This document shows, one piece after another, positions 43,146 through 52,410 of a DNA stretch of 63,083 nucleotides. Below the pieces are notes generated by a model. That model worked only from the letters and a program-made list of their open reading frames with translations. It was not told the origin of the DNA and searched no databases. This stretch comes from Candidatus Wallbacteria bacterium. GTDB taxonomy: Bacteria; Muiribacteriota; UBA6191; JACPRK01. Position numbers and translations under genes: made by a program. Location: the NCBI GenBank assembly GCA_016213845.1, contig JACQZN010000046.1:1-63083 (forward strand), written 5' to 3'. The first letter of the stretch is position 1. Every line of letters starts with the position of its first letter.

Positions 43146-46100
43146 ATGGCCACGACTCGAGCTCGGAACAACACAGATGCGTCCGACGGGAGCATGCGCA
43201 AACAGCTTGCCCAAGCCGACGACTACTTCTCGATCCAGCGCACGGAGCGCGACGGAGTTGTCACGATCCTGGCTACGGATCTGACCTTGGGCCCGAACCG
43301 ATACCTGCCCGCGTCTTCTCACCTGGTCGTGCATGCGGACCGCGTGACGCTCACTGGTCGGATGGAGATCCCAGGGAAGCATGTTTCGATCCGTGCCCGG
43401 ATCCTGCGGTCGGATGGCGAGGTGACCATCGATACGTCCGGTGTCGCGCCGGCTCAAGACCATGCTGCTGATAGCAAGGCCGAGTCGCCCGGCAGACCCA
43501 AGGAACGCGGGAAAGATGGAGACTCCGGAGCGCACGGCGTCAACGGCAGCTCGGGGATGGCCGGGGGCAACATCACGCTGCTAGCAGAGCGCTTCGACCT
43601 GGGCGGTACGTTAAACCTGGTAGCGAACGGCGGCCACGGCGGTCGTGGGCAGAATGGAGGTGACGGCGCCCCCGGCAGCGATGGTGCCGATGGGCAGGAC
43701 GCTCAGAAGGAGATCCGATTCTGGGGAGAGGGTCAGGAGTCCCCCGCCGAGGCAGGCAAGAGCGGCGGCCGGGGAGGTGCCGGTGGCAATGCGGGCAGGT
43801 CGGGAAGCGGCGGCTCCGGAGGCAACATCGTCGTTGCCTTTGTCGAGTCTTCGAATGAGAACCAGGTAGTGATGCGAGCGGCCGCGGGTGCGGCTGCCCC
43901 CGCAGCGCAGCCTGGCTCGGGTGGGTCCGGGGGCAAGGCCGGGAAAGGCGGACGCATTGGGGCGACAGAGAACGTAACGGGTCACATGGCGAGTTGGAGC
44001 CAGTTTCGCCTCACGAACCGGCGAGAGCCAGACGGACTCGAAGGAGTGGCTGGCGCCAACGGCGCGATGGCGCCAACACCGACTCCGGGCGTGGCGGGCC
44101 GGTTGGGCATCACAGGCAACGGCAAGGCTGAAAGAGTGACGTACGACAACTTTGCCGGCAGTGTCGGCCTGTGGACCGTTCCCGCCCGGAAGCTGCCAGC
44201 TCTTCCGGGCAGCCGCAGGCCAGCGCCCGGTGTGCCGGCCTTGCTTCCGCAGCGCCGCATTCCATTCGTCAACTCGATGTTCCTCGGATCGTTCGAGCAG
44301 CGGATGCTGACGCTCCACAAGGCGAAGCTACATTACCTGGCGGGGAGTCCCGACGACCTGGAGCAAGCCGCGGCGCTGCTGGCATGGCTGCTCCGGACCA
44401 CGCCGGACCGTCGCAGCCTGGAAGCGACTCGGAGCTGGATCCCGCAGGACCAGGGATGGACGGAGTTCTCGATCGCCTGCGGAGACAACTGGGAGCAGTT
44501 CCGCAACGGCTACCCCCAACTCTCCGAGGAGTACTTCCTGCAAACCGAGAAGTTCCTGGAGTACGACAGGCTGCGAGAAGCTCTCGATGCAGACGCGCCC
44601 GGCTGGCTGTCGCTGCATGCGACGGCCGCGGCCCTGGTGGCCCAGCTCAGCCAGGGTCTCGACTACTTCGGACGCCCGTGGAACTGGGTCCCGCTTTACC
44701 CCATAGACCAGTACAAGGCGGAAGGCGAAGCGTTGCTGCTTGCTGCCGGGCAAGCCGAGGAGACTTACCTGCGGTGCGTCGACATCGAGAAGAAGACGAA
44801 GGAGGCCGGGGAGATTCTGGAGCAGGCGGTCGAGGCGAGCCGCGCACGCCTCGAGACACTCCGCCGACAGCGCCAGGCAACTATCGCGGAACAGGGGCCG
44901 GCCCACAGGGATATGGAAGTGGTGAGTCTGCATCTGCGGGCAAAGGAAGCCGAATTGGAGAAGACCGCCAAGGCCTTCGTGGAGACGCTGCGCCAGGCGC
45001 TCAGCCTCGACTCCCTCAAGGAAATGTGGAGCTTCCTGTCGAGCGGTGTCGTGCTGGTCACGAGCGGTGGCACCGCGTTGGGCGCGCTGAAAGCGGGAGG
45101 AGCACTCTCTTCCGCCATTTCGGCGTTGGCGAGAACCGGCGAGCTGATCCCGAGCGACCCGCCTGCCAAGTCCAAGGCGCCGCCGCAGTCGGGCAGCTCC
45201 GGAGAGCTTGAACCACTCTCGCCTGCGGAGACGGAGAAGGAGGAACAGCGCGAGGCCAAGCGACAGAAGCAGGCGAAACAGGCCAGGGAAGCCAAGAAGC
45301 TTGAGCTCGACAAGGCCATCACAGCCTGCAAGTCGGTCGTCGAGCACGGCAAAGCCGTCTACGCTGCCGGGGCTTCCGTGGTCGATCTCACTCGGCAGAT
45401 CAACAAGGCCCACGCGGTTTTCGGTTACAAGACAGGCATGGTCCGCATGACGCGAGCAAAGTTCGACGAGCTCATCAAAGACGTGCAGGCCCGAGTACCG
45501 AAGGACGCTCAGGTCTACCGCACGGTCTTCAACGAGTACGTCGATCTGCTCGAGTCTTACCAAGTCAAGATCGACGCTTACCACGCGCTGCACGTCGAGG
45601 AGGCCCGGCTGACCGCGGAGATCGAGCGGCTGGATGCCGAAACGGGCCAGCTCGAGGCAGGCCGCGACGCGAAGCTGGATCCGAGTGTCACGCCCATACG
45701 GACGCTCGTGCAGGAGCTCTACTTGAATGCCAAGACGGACCTGGTCGACTTCCTGTACCAGGAGGCCCAGGCGCTCCGTTACTGGTCATTGATGGACAAG
45801 CCTCTCGGCAAGTTGCATGACGCACATGTCTCCGAGTTGAGCATCAAGCACACGGGAATGCTGAAGAATCTCCGTGACCAGGCCAACGCGACTGAGCGCA
45901 CCTGGCAGGAGGTCCGTTCGCTCGACGTCGTCCTGCGGCGCGCCGAGTACCCGAAGCAGTTCGACGAGCTCGCGGCTGGCCGGCTAGCGGTCTTTGTGCT
46001 CTCGCCGGAGTCGGAAGCGATTCGCCATCTGTTAGCCGGCAGTTGTCACGTGCTGGCCGACATCTGCCATGTCCATCTGCCCAATGCGCGGTCGAAGGAT

Positions 46101-46511
46101 GGAACGGTCCAGGTCGATTTCTGCCAGCTCGGTCACTCCACTTTCGAGGATGCCGCGGGCGCGCAATGGGAGTTCGTGCATCTTCCCACTCGGGGGACCT
46201 ACAAGTACGCGGTGGCACTCGAGCAGACGGATCGAAAGTTCGTCGGCCCTCGTCGTTCCAGCCGCGACATCTGGTACTATCCCCGGCGCGACGGCGCCCG
46301 CGGCGGTCCCGCGGAAGTTGAGCGACTCTCTCGAACGATCGGCGGAAATCTCTCGAGCAAGGAGCACATTCCGATCAGCCCCCTGGGCGCGTGGTCGTTG
46401 TCGCTGCCACGCTCGAGCAAGGGAACGAAGATGAACGAAGGCGTGGATATCGGGAGCGTGGAGGAGATTCACCTCATCTTCGAAGGGCACTCGAGGTCTG
46501 TCACGGCCTGA
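43146..46511 (+). CDS. Tc toxin subunit A-related protein with glycine-rich N-terminal region
   Basis: A 1121-residue protein starting at ATG 43146 after AAGGAAGGAG. Residues 28-100 are beta-rich. Residues 120-185 and 200-270 are glycine-rich, with GXX runs such as GKDGDSGAHG and NGGDGAPGSDGADG. Residues 290-560 are mixed helical; 560-930 form a long Lys/Glu/Ala helical region resembling coiled coil, with a 30-residue hydrophobic stretch near 625-650. The C-terminal 190 residues end G-A-W-S-L-S-L-P ... V-D-I-G-S-V-E-E-I-H-L-I-F-E-G, resembling the TcB-binding domain of TcA proteins. Followed by a TcB/SpvB gene. It is less than half the size of a standard TcA and lacks obvious receptor-binding domains. 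The family call is from remembered patterns. Confidence 0.55.
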   Translation: MATTRARNNTDASDGSMRKQLAQADDYFSIQRTERDGVVTILATDLTLGPNRYLPASSHLVVHADRVTLTGRMEIPGKHVSIRARILRSDGEVTIDTSGVAPAQDHAADSKAESPGRPKERGKDGDSGAHGVNGSSGMAGGNITLLAERFDLGGTLNLVANGGHGGRGQNGGDGAPGSDGADGQDAQKEIRFWGEGQESPAEAGKSGGRGGAGGNAGRSGSGGSGGNIVVAFVESSNENQVVMRAAAGAAAPAAQPGSGGSGGKAGKGGRIGATENVTGHMASWSQFRLTNRREPDGLEGVAGANGAMAPTPTPGVAGRLGITGNGKAERVTYDNFAGSVGLWTVPARKLPALPGSRRPAPGVPALLPQRRIPFVNSMFLGSFEQRMLTLHKAKLHYLAGSPDDLEQAAALLAWLLRTTPDRRSLEATRSWIPQDQGWTEFSIACGDNWEQFRNGYPQLSEEYFLQTEKFLEYDRLREALDADAPGWLSLHATAAALVAQLSQGLDYFGRPWNWVPLYPIDQYKAEGEALLLAAGQAEETYLRCVDIEKKTKEAGEILEQAVEASRARLETLRRQRQATIAEQGPAHRDMEVVSLHLRAKEAELEKTAKAFVETLRQALSLDSLKEMWSFLSSGVVLVTSGGTALGALKAGGALSSAISALARTGELIPSDPPAKSKAPPQSGSSGELEPLSPAETEKEEQREAKRQKQAKQAREAKKLELDKAITACKSVVEHGKAVYAAGASVVDLTRQINKAHAVFGYKTGMVRMTRAKFDELIKDVQARVPKDAQVYRTVFNEYVDLLESYQVKIDAYHALHVEEARLTAEIERLDAETGQLEAGRDAKLDPSVTPIRTLVQELYLNAKTDLVDFLYQEAQALRYWSLMDKPLGKLHDAHVSELSIKHTGMLKNLRDQANATERTWQEVRSLDVVLRRAEYPKQFDELAAGRLAVFVLSPESEAIRHLLAGSCHVLADICHVHLPNARSKDGTVQVDFCQLGHSTFEDAAGAQWEFVHLPTRGTYKYAVALEQTDRKFVGPRRSSRDIWYYPRRDGARGGPAEVERLSRTIGGNLSSKEHIPISPLGAWSLSLPRSSKGTKMNEGVDIGSVEEIHLIFEGHSRSVTA

Positions 46512-46650
46512 CGACCCTCCGGCGAGTTGAAGAGGCACCACCACCCTTTCACTCCGTCGGGCGCGCACGACAGCGAAGAGCTCCAGCAGGAGGCGAATCA
46601 GCACCGGGGCCTGTGACCCGAACTTCCAGATACTGCTTCATTAGCTACAC

Positions 46651-49600
46651 ATGACCGCTGCCGAATTGGGGCATTTGCCGGGCCTCGGCCTCTCGGTTTC
46701 GACGGACATTTCCACCGGTGCGGCGATGGTCCGTCTTTCCATCGCTCTGCCGGGCGGACGGGCCGGTCTTCAACCGGACCTCGATCTTTGCTCTCACTCC
46801 TGGGCTGGCGATGGACCCTTCGGCCGCGGATGGAGTCTGGCCCTGCCTGAGATCAGCCGTACCCCGAGCCCCGTTCTGGAAACCGAGCCGACTGAAGAGA
46901 GCTTCACGTATTCGTCCGTGGGCGATTTGGATCGCGAGCCCGACTGCCCCGGACGGTATCGTCCGCGGCCAGAGCGGGACTTCGAACGTATCGAGCACGT
47001 CTGTCGCGGGACCCACGACTATTGGAAGGTGTGGCATCCCGACGGCACCGGGAGCTTCTTCGGGTTACCCGACCCCGCGGATGCCGGAGCCGTGGGTAGC
47101 GCTGGCGCGATTGTCCGGGAGCCAGCCGAATCGGGGCGAATCGTCTCCTGGCTGCTGGCCGCCACGGTCGATCCCTTTGGCAACCTCGTCCTCTACGAGT
47201 ACGAACAGCAGGGCCGCCCTGTCCCGTCTGGCAAGCGTTGGACTGGACCGCCCCTGCTCTCCCGGGTGCGATACGTCAACCATGGCTCCGCGAGCGCCCC
47301 CAGCTTTCTGTACTCGGTCGGTTTTGCCTACGACCATCTTGGCGACATCGATGGTTCCATCGGCCCGATCGAATGCTCGTGCCGTGGCCACGCGTTCGAG
47401 CGCTGTACGACGCGATGCTGCTCACGAATCGAAGTCTGGCTCAATCCGCTCGGGAGCTGCGCCGAGCGAATTCGCCAGTACGACCTCGGATACCGCCTCT
47501 CGACTTCGGGCCACTGGCTCCTCGAATCCCTGAAGCTGACCGGGTATCAGGGAGACCGCCGCGAGACCTTTCCGGCGGTGCGCTTCCTGTACTCCGAGTT
47601 TGTCGCCGAGAGCAGCCGCCTGTGCCGCGTCTCAAACGAAGACCTGCCACCGTCCGAGCCAGACGAGCCTTTCGAATGGAACGTCCCCCTTGGTGAGGAG
47701 CCCGTCGCGGTTCTCCCGGAGATCCATCTCGACGGTGAACCGGAACGCCCTTCAATGGACGACGAACGGGTGCACGTGGCGGACATGACGGGCGGCGGCT
47801 CGCTCGAAATCGTCTTCGTCGACTCGGGCATCGTACGCTACTGGTCAAACCCCGGGCCGGACCGCCAGGGTGGCCGAGTGGACATGCGGGCAGCGCCCGT
47901 ACTGCCCCCGCGATACGATCCGGGACGACTGTTCTTGACCGATCTCGACGGAGACGGCAAGGCCGACTTGCTCTATGTCGATGCTGGCCGGGTGATGATC
48001 TGGCTCAACCAGGGGGGCATGAGCTGGAGCCGGGCTTTCGAGATTCGAGGAACTCCCGAGGTTCACGGCGCGGACGACGTCCGGGTTTGCGATCTGCGAG
48101 GTTGCGGCATGAGCGGCGTGCTCTACACCTCACACTCGCGAGATGAAGCGACTCCTCGACACTACTTCCTCGACCTCAACTCCGGCGTGGTTCCGGGATT
48201 GCTCATTGGGATCGACAACGGTCTCGGCGGTACGACGGAGATCGCGTACTCGGCCGCGCATCCACCGGGAAGTGGCGGGGAGGGAGTGCCTGGAGCCCGC
48301 AGACCAATCTCCGCATCGGTCCCTGTCCCCGTGGTCTGCTCGCTGGAGCGCAACGACTCGCTTTCGAGCACCGGACAGACCACTCGGTTCGACTATCATC
48401 ATGGCTACTGGGACGAACCGGGCGGCGAGTTCTTGGGGTTCGGACGGGTTGACAGCTTTCACTGGGATCAAGGGGCAGCTCGACAGGACCCGTCCAGCAT
48501 TCTGCCTCCTCGATCTGCCCGGGAGTCGGATCAGCAGGGCACCGTTCCCCAGGAGTGCTCCATCCCGTTCCTGGAGGAGCGATGCTGGTTCCAGGCCGGG
48601 TCCGTGAGCACGAACGGCGACTGGATCGAATCCGACTTTTCCGAGGAGTATTGGAGTGGGGACGCGCCTTACGTGGCGTGCGACCGCGGATCGAGCGGCG
48701 CTGGCGACCTGGCCCGCCGGGCCGGAGAGGCACTGCGAGGGCATCTTCTGCGATCGGAGACTTATCTGCGCGACGGTTCCGCTCACGCATCCCGGCCGCA
48801 CTCCGTGCGAGAACTGGCGTACGAGGTCCGCTCGACGAGAGAGCGCGGCGTCCTGGTTCTGCAAAAGGCGGAGCGAGTTACTTGCTGGGAGCGGGGGGAC
48901 CTGCCACTGACACGGCTGCTCTATTTCGACGAGCACGACGAGTACGGCCGCGCCCGCTTCCGACTCGATATCGCCGTCCCTCGAGGCAGGGACTATCGAG
49001 CTGCGTTGCCCCCGGCAGAGGGCGACGCTGTCATGCCCTACGTCGTGAGCCTCCGGGAGACCTTGTATGCCACGCGAGACGATGCCGTTCGACTGTTGCT
49101 GGACCGCCAATCGGGGTCCGCGTGCTGGAGCGTCGAGAACGACGGTCGACAGTCCGCCGACGGGCTCCACGCCCTTGATTCGCATGTTCGCGGGCAACTT
49201 TGCCCCGGAGGGTTGGCATTTCTGCGATGGGAGCCTTGTTCCGATTCAGGAGTACGATGCTCTTTTCGCTCTGATTGGAACGACATATGGAGGCGACGGC
49301 CAAACGACGTTTGCGCTCCCGGACCTGCGCGGCCGGGTGCCCATTCACAACGGTTCGGGGCCAGGGTTGACCACGCGTGCCCTGGGACAGACCTTAGGCT
49401 CGGAAGACGTAACGCTGACGGCGCCCCAGATGCCAAGCCACAATCACTCGCTGCTAGCCTCCAACCAAGCCCCGGCCAGCAATTCGCCGTCGAATGCCGT
49501 TCTGGCCGCAGCGACAGAGATGTACGAGAGCAGCGCAAGCGACCTCTTTGCGCTCAGTGCCAACTCGGTGGCCGTTACTGGTGGCCAGCAGCCGCACGAC

Positions 49601-49794
49601 AACATGATGCCTTTCCTGGGCATCAACTTCATCATCTGCATGCAAGGCTTTTTCCCGGCGCAGCAGTGAGCGCGGAAGGAGAATGTGAGCCAAGGTGGCC
49701 GACCCTTTCCTCGGTGAAGTCCGGATTTTCCCGTACAATTTCGCGCCGAACGGATGGGCTCCCTGCAACGGACAGATGGTTCAAGTCCGCATGA
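46651..49794 (+). CDS. TcB/SpvB-like toxin-complex protein, truncated and joined to a collar gene
   Basis: Starts at the first ATG after an in-frame stop (46642). Residues 1-70 fit the SpvB/TcaC N-terminus: L-S-V-S-T-D-I-S-T-G-A-A-M-V-R-L-S-I and D-G-P-F-G-R-G-W-S-L-A-L-P. An FG-GAP repeat L-F-L-T-D-L-D-G-D-G-K-A-D-L-L-Y-V-D (about residue 430) and N-P-G-P-D-R-Q follow, as in TcB integrin-like domains. True protein-like sequence ends near residue 835 (about 49160). After that the frame runs out of phase through the collar gene to 49794. TcB proteins normally exceed 1400 residues and are followed by TcC with an Rhs cage, so this copy has lost the cage part. Likely a pseudogene or a short shell. 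Confidence 0.75.
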   Translation: MTAAELGHLPGLGLSVSTDISTGAAMVRLSIALPGGRAGLQPDLDLCSHSWAGDGPFGRGWSLALPEISRTPSPVLETEPTEESFTYSSVGDLDREPDCPGRYRPRPERDFERIEHVCRGTHDYWKVWHPDGTGSFFGLPDPADAGAVGSAGAIVREPAESGRIVSWLLAATVDPFGNLVLYEYEQQGRPVPSGKRWTGPPLLSRVRYVNHGSASAPSFLYSVGFAYDHLGDIDGSIGPIECSCRGHAFERCTTRCCSRIEVWLNPLGSCAERIRQYDLGYRLSTSGHWLLESLKLTGYQGDRRETFPAVRFLYSEFVAESSRLCRVSNEDLPPSEPDEPFEWNVPLGEEPVAVLPEIHLDGEPERPSMDDERVHVADMTGGGSLEIVFVDSGIVRYWSNPGPDRQGGRVDMRAAPVLPPRYDPGRLFLTDLDGDGKADLLYVDAGRVMIWLNQGGMSWSRAFEIRGTPEVHGADDVRVCDLRGCGMSGVLYTSHSRDEATPRHYFLDLNSGVVPGLLIGIDNGLGGTTEIAYSAAHPPGSGGEGVPGARRPISASVPVPVVCSLERNDSLSSTGQTTRFDYHHGYWDEPGGEFLGFGRVDSFHWDQGAARQDPSSILPPRSARESDQQGTVPQECSIPFLEERCWFQAGSVSTNGDWIESDFSEEYWSGDAPYVACDRGSSGAGDLARRAGEALRGHLLRSETYLRDGSAHASRPHSVRELAYEVRSTRERGVLVLQKAERVTCWERGDLPLTRLLYFDEHDEYGRARFRLDIAVPRGRDYRAALPPAEGDAVMPYVVSLRETLYATRDDAVRLLLDRQSGSACWSVENDGRQSADGLHALDSHVRGQLCPGGLAFLRWEPCSDSGVRCSFRSDWNDIWRRRPNDVCAPGPARPGAHSQRFGARVDHACPGTDLRLGRRNADGAPDAKPQSLAASLQPSPGQQFAVECRSGRSDRDVREQRKRPLCAQCQLGGRYWWPAAARQHDAFPGHQLHHLHARLFPGAAVSAEGECEPRWPTLSSVKSGFSRTISRRTDGLPATDRWFKSA
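49175..49669 (+). CDS. N-terminally truncated phage-tail-collar protein (B type)
   Basis: From I-R-M-F-A-G-N-F-A-P-E-G-W-H-F-C-D-G on it is a complete collar protein (S-L-V-P-I-Q, T-Y-G-G-D-G-Q-T-T-F-A-L-P-D-L-R-G-R-V-P, S-H-N-H-S-L), ending F-F-P-A-Q-Q. The usual first eight residues (M-S-D-x-F-L-G-E) are missing, because the gene is fused at 49170 to the truncated TcB gene in another frame. TTG 49175 or ATG 49184 could restart translation. Residues 1-3 differ from the paralogue at 37981. Confidence 0.8.
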   Translation: MIRMFAGNFAPEGWHFCDGSLVPIQEYDALFALIGTTYGGDGQTTFALPDLRGRVPIHNGSGPGLTTRALGQTLGSEDVTLTAPQMPSHNHSLLASNQAPASNSPSNAVLAAATEMYESSASDLFALSANSVAVTGGQQPHDNMMPFLGINFIICMQGFFPAQQ

Positions 49795-50213
49795 ACACGG
49801 CGCTGTTCTCAATCCTGGGGACTACCTATGGCGGCGATGGCAAGACTACCTTCGCCTTGCCGAATCTCCAGGATTCCGTTCCGGTTGGGATGGGGCAGGG
49901 CCCCGGCCTCACCCCCCGGCAACTCGGTGAAACGGGTGGGGAGGCCAACGTCACCCTCCTTTCGACGGAGATTCCGTCGCACACCCACACGCTTTCCGTG
50001 GCCTTCACCGACGGCGAGCTCTCTGACCCTTCCAACAACTACCTCTCGGCCGAGACCAAGACGTTCCCGTACACACCGGCAGGCAACTCGGTAGTCATGT
50101 CACCAATGGCCATCGGGCCCGCTGGCTCAGGGCTCCCCCACGAAAATCGCCAACCATACCTCGCGTTCTGGTTCTGCATTGCGGTTCAGGGAATCTTCCC
50201 GACGCGCTCATGA
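49695..50213 (+). CDS. Phage-tail-collar (Mdp-type) protein E (C type)
   Basis: A 172-residue protein starting with GTG: A-D-P-F-L-G-E-V-R-I-F-P-Y-N-F-A-P-N-G-W-A-P-C-N-G, then T-Y-G-G-D-G-K-T-T-F-A-L-P-N-L-Q-D-S-V-P and S-H-T-H-T-L. End is F-W-F-C-I-A-V-Q-G-I-F-P. Most like protein C at 38520 and followed by a GNAT gene in the same way. The gap to the GNAT gene is 45 bases. Confidence 0.9.
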   Translation: MADPFLGEVRIFPYNFAPNGWAPCNGQMVQVRMNTALFSILGTTYGGDGKTTFALPNLQDSVPVGMGQGPGLTPRQLGETGGEANVTLLSTEIPSHTHTLSVAFTDGELSDPSNNYLSAETKTFPYTPAGNSVVMSPMAIGPAGSGLPHENRQPYLAFWFCIAVQGIFPTRS

Positions 50214-50258
50214 TCGAATCGGAGTAGAATCGAGAGCGCGACCCGCCTCGAGGTCCTT

Positions 50259-50774
50259 TTGACTGGGCCGTCGACATCGACCAGGCACGGCCCTCTGCGG
50301 CTGAGGGCAATATCCGAGGCTGACATGGTCTTCTTGCGGGAACTGTATGCCAGCACGCGGGCCGAGGAACTGGCGAGGGTTCCGTGGTTGGAACAGCAGA
50401 AGGCCGCGTTCTTGAGTCAGCAGTTCGAGTGCCAGCACCGCGCGTACAGCCAGGGATACCCGGGCGCGTCTCTCGACCTCATCCTTGAAGGGGAGCGGCC
50501 CGTGGGACGCCTCTATGTGCATCGGGGGCCCGATGACTTTCGAGTGGTCGATATCTCCCTGTTGCCGCAGGCGAGAAATCGTGGAATCGGCACCTATTTT
50601 CTTCTCGATGTGATGGACCAAGCTCGCGCCGCCAACGCGACCGTCTCCATCCACGTGGAGCAATCCAACTCGGCGGCCAGGCTCTATGAGAGACTGGGCT
50701 TTCGGGCCATTGAAAGCCAGGGAATCTACACGCGCATGGAGTGGCGCCCAGCCGAGCGCACTACCGGCACGTAG
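50259..50774 (+). CDS. GNAT-family N-acetyltransferase, second copy
   Basis: A 171-residue acetyltransferase that starts at TTG 50259 with gaggt a few bases upstream. D-I-S-L-L-P-Q-A-R-N-R-G-I-G is the acetyl-CoA loop and S-N-S-A-A-R-L-Y-E-R-L-G-F-R the C-terminal core. Resembles the copy at 39130 along the whole length, which supports duplication of collar genes together with the acetyltransferase. Confidence 0.85.
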   Translation: MTGPSTSTRHGPLRLRAISEADMVFLRELYASTRAEELARVPWLEQQKAAFLSQQFECQHRAYSQGYPGASLDLILEGERPVGRLYVHRGPDDFRVVDISLLPQARNRGIGTYFLLDVMDQARAANATVSIHVEQSNSAARLYERLGFRAIESQGIYTRMEWRPAERTTGT

Positions 50775-50996
50775 CGGCAAGGCACTCGACATCGCGGGCG
50801 TTTCAACAGAGGCTGGATGGAGCCGGATAGACGAAGGCCCGACGCTTCAACTCGTCTCATGGGGACGTTCGTCCGTCAATGCGCGCCCCTGTGCAGGAGA
50901 CAACGAAGCAGCGTGAGGTGCATCCGGTGCCTGCCGGCTGCTCGGTCGGGCGGCCAGCCTCCGGGACTCTCGAGAGCCTGATAGAATCCGCCCGCC

Positions 50997-52304
50997 ATGC
51001 ATCAACTGCTTCTCGTTCTGCTCGGCCTGCTGACTTGCATCTGTACCCGTCACGCGGTCGCGGCCGAGGTGACGGCCGTCGTGCGCGCGGCGCGAATTCT
51101 CGACGTGGAGAAGGGCGCGATACTGACCGGTCATGAGGTCCGCGTGGCGGGAGAGCGGATCGTGGCCGTGGCGCCCGCGACATCGGGGAGCCCGAGGCGC
51201 GGCGTGACGATCCTCGACCTGGGAGACGCGACACTGCTGCCCGGTCTCATCGATGTCCACACCCACCTCATCGACGACGCGATGGAGTACTCGCCGGCGG
51301 CGCCGCTGACTCGAAGCGGCGCCCAGATGGCCTACCGGGCGATCCCGAACGCGCTGGCGACGCTGCGGGCCGGGTTCACGACCGTGCGCGACCTCGGGAC
51401 CTACCGGGCCTTGGTCGACGTGGCGCTGCGCGATGCGATCGATCGGGGGTGGGTGGCGGGGCCCCGGATGCAGCCAGCCGGAGCCTATGTCACGATGACG
51501 GGCGGAGCGGGGGCGCTGACGGGACTGGCGCCCGACGTGACGCTGCCGCTGGAGCTGCGGTTCGGCGTCGCCGACGGTCCCGACCAGGTGCGCCAGCGCG
51601 TCCGGGCGCTGGCCCGCGGCGGCGTGGGCGTCATCAAGGTGCTCTCCAGCGGCGCGATTCTGACGCCGGGGAGCGTCCCTGGGGCTCGCGAATTCACCGA
51701 CGAGGAGCTGGGCGCCGCGGTCGACGAGGCGGCGCGGGCGGGCCTGAAGGTCGCCTGCCACGCGCACGGAGCCGAGGGCGCGAAGGCGGCCATCCGGGCC
51801 GGCGTCGCCTCCATCGAGCACGGCAGCTTGCTTGACGACGAGGGTCTCCGGATGATGAAGGCCAAGGGCATCTTCCTGGCGCCGAACGTCTACGAAGGCG
51901 AGGCGGACGCGGCCGCCTCTCCGGGCCACACGCCCGAGATGCTGGCCAGCGGCGAGGGGCTTGGCGGCGCCCTGCGGGAAGTGACCCGTAAGGCCCATCG
52001 GCTAGGAGTGCCCCTCGCCTTTGGGACCGACGCCGCCGTCATCCCGCACGGCACGAACGCGAAGCAGTTCGCCGAGTACGTCGCCTGCGGTCTTACTCCG
52101 CTGGAGGCGATCCGGACGGCGACGACGAATGCCGCCCGCCTCCTCGGATGGGAGGACCGGGTGGGGCGATTGACTCCAGGAGCCTTCGCGGACATGATCG
52201 CTGTGGGTGGCAATCCGCTCGAGGACGTGAAGAGGCTGGAGAAGCCTCTCTTCGTGATGAAAGGCGGCGGCGTGATCGTTGGGCCGAGCGGCGTTGCCCG
52301 GTAG
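50997..52304 (+). CDS. Secreted metal-dependent amidohydrolase (prolidase-like)
   Basis: A 435-residue amidohydrolase with a signal peptide (about 1-22, V-A-A-E). Metal ligands visible are H-T-H in L-P-G-L-I-D-V-H-T-H, the carboxylated Lys in V-I-K-V-L-S-S, His in C-H-A-H-G and S-I-E-H-G, and Asp in F-G-T-D-A-A. This is the Xaa-Pro dipeptidase/imidazolonepropionase-like branch of the superfamily. It would act in the periplasm on dipeptides or related amides. It stands between the second acetyltransferase and the duplicated flank; the 220 bases upstream hold no gene. Confidence 0.88.
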   Translation: MHQLLLVLLGLLTCICTRHAVAAEVTAVVRAARILDVEKGAILTGHEVRVAGERIVAVAPATSGSPRRGVTILDLGDATLLPGLIDVHTHLIDDAMEYSPAAPLTRSGAQMAYRAIPNALATLRAGFTTVRDLGTYRALVDVALRDAIDRGWVAGPRMQPAGAYVTMTGGAGALTGLAPDVTLPLELRFGVADGPDQVRQRVRALARGGVGVIKVLSSGAILTPGSVPGAREFTDEELGAAVDEAARAGLKVACHAHGAEGAKAAIRAGVASIEHGSLLDDEGLRMMKAKGIFLAPNVYEGEADAAASPGHTPEMLASGEGLGGALREVTRKAHRLGVPLAFGTDAAVIPHGTNAKQFAEYVACGLTPLEAIRTATTNAARLLGWEDRVGRLTPGAFADMIAVGGNPLEDVKRLEKPLFVMKGGGVIVGPSGVAR

Positions 52305-52410
52305 CTCTCGATCGGAACCCGCGGAGCGCGCCTGCTCCCGGCCGCTACCGCGAGTCGAGCGAGCCGAAGCCGGGCGCTTCCTCTCAGCCCAGCACAGGCG
52401 AGTCGTCCGC

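Noticed and set aside
37428..50213. Prophage or contractile tail cluster suggested by five tail-collar proteins
   Set aside because: No capsid, portal, terminase, sheath, baseplate or integrase gene is present; the collar proteins are small stand-alone Mdp-type proteins beside metabolic and RiPP genes.
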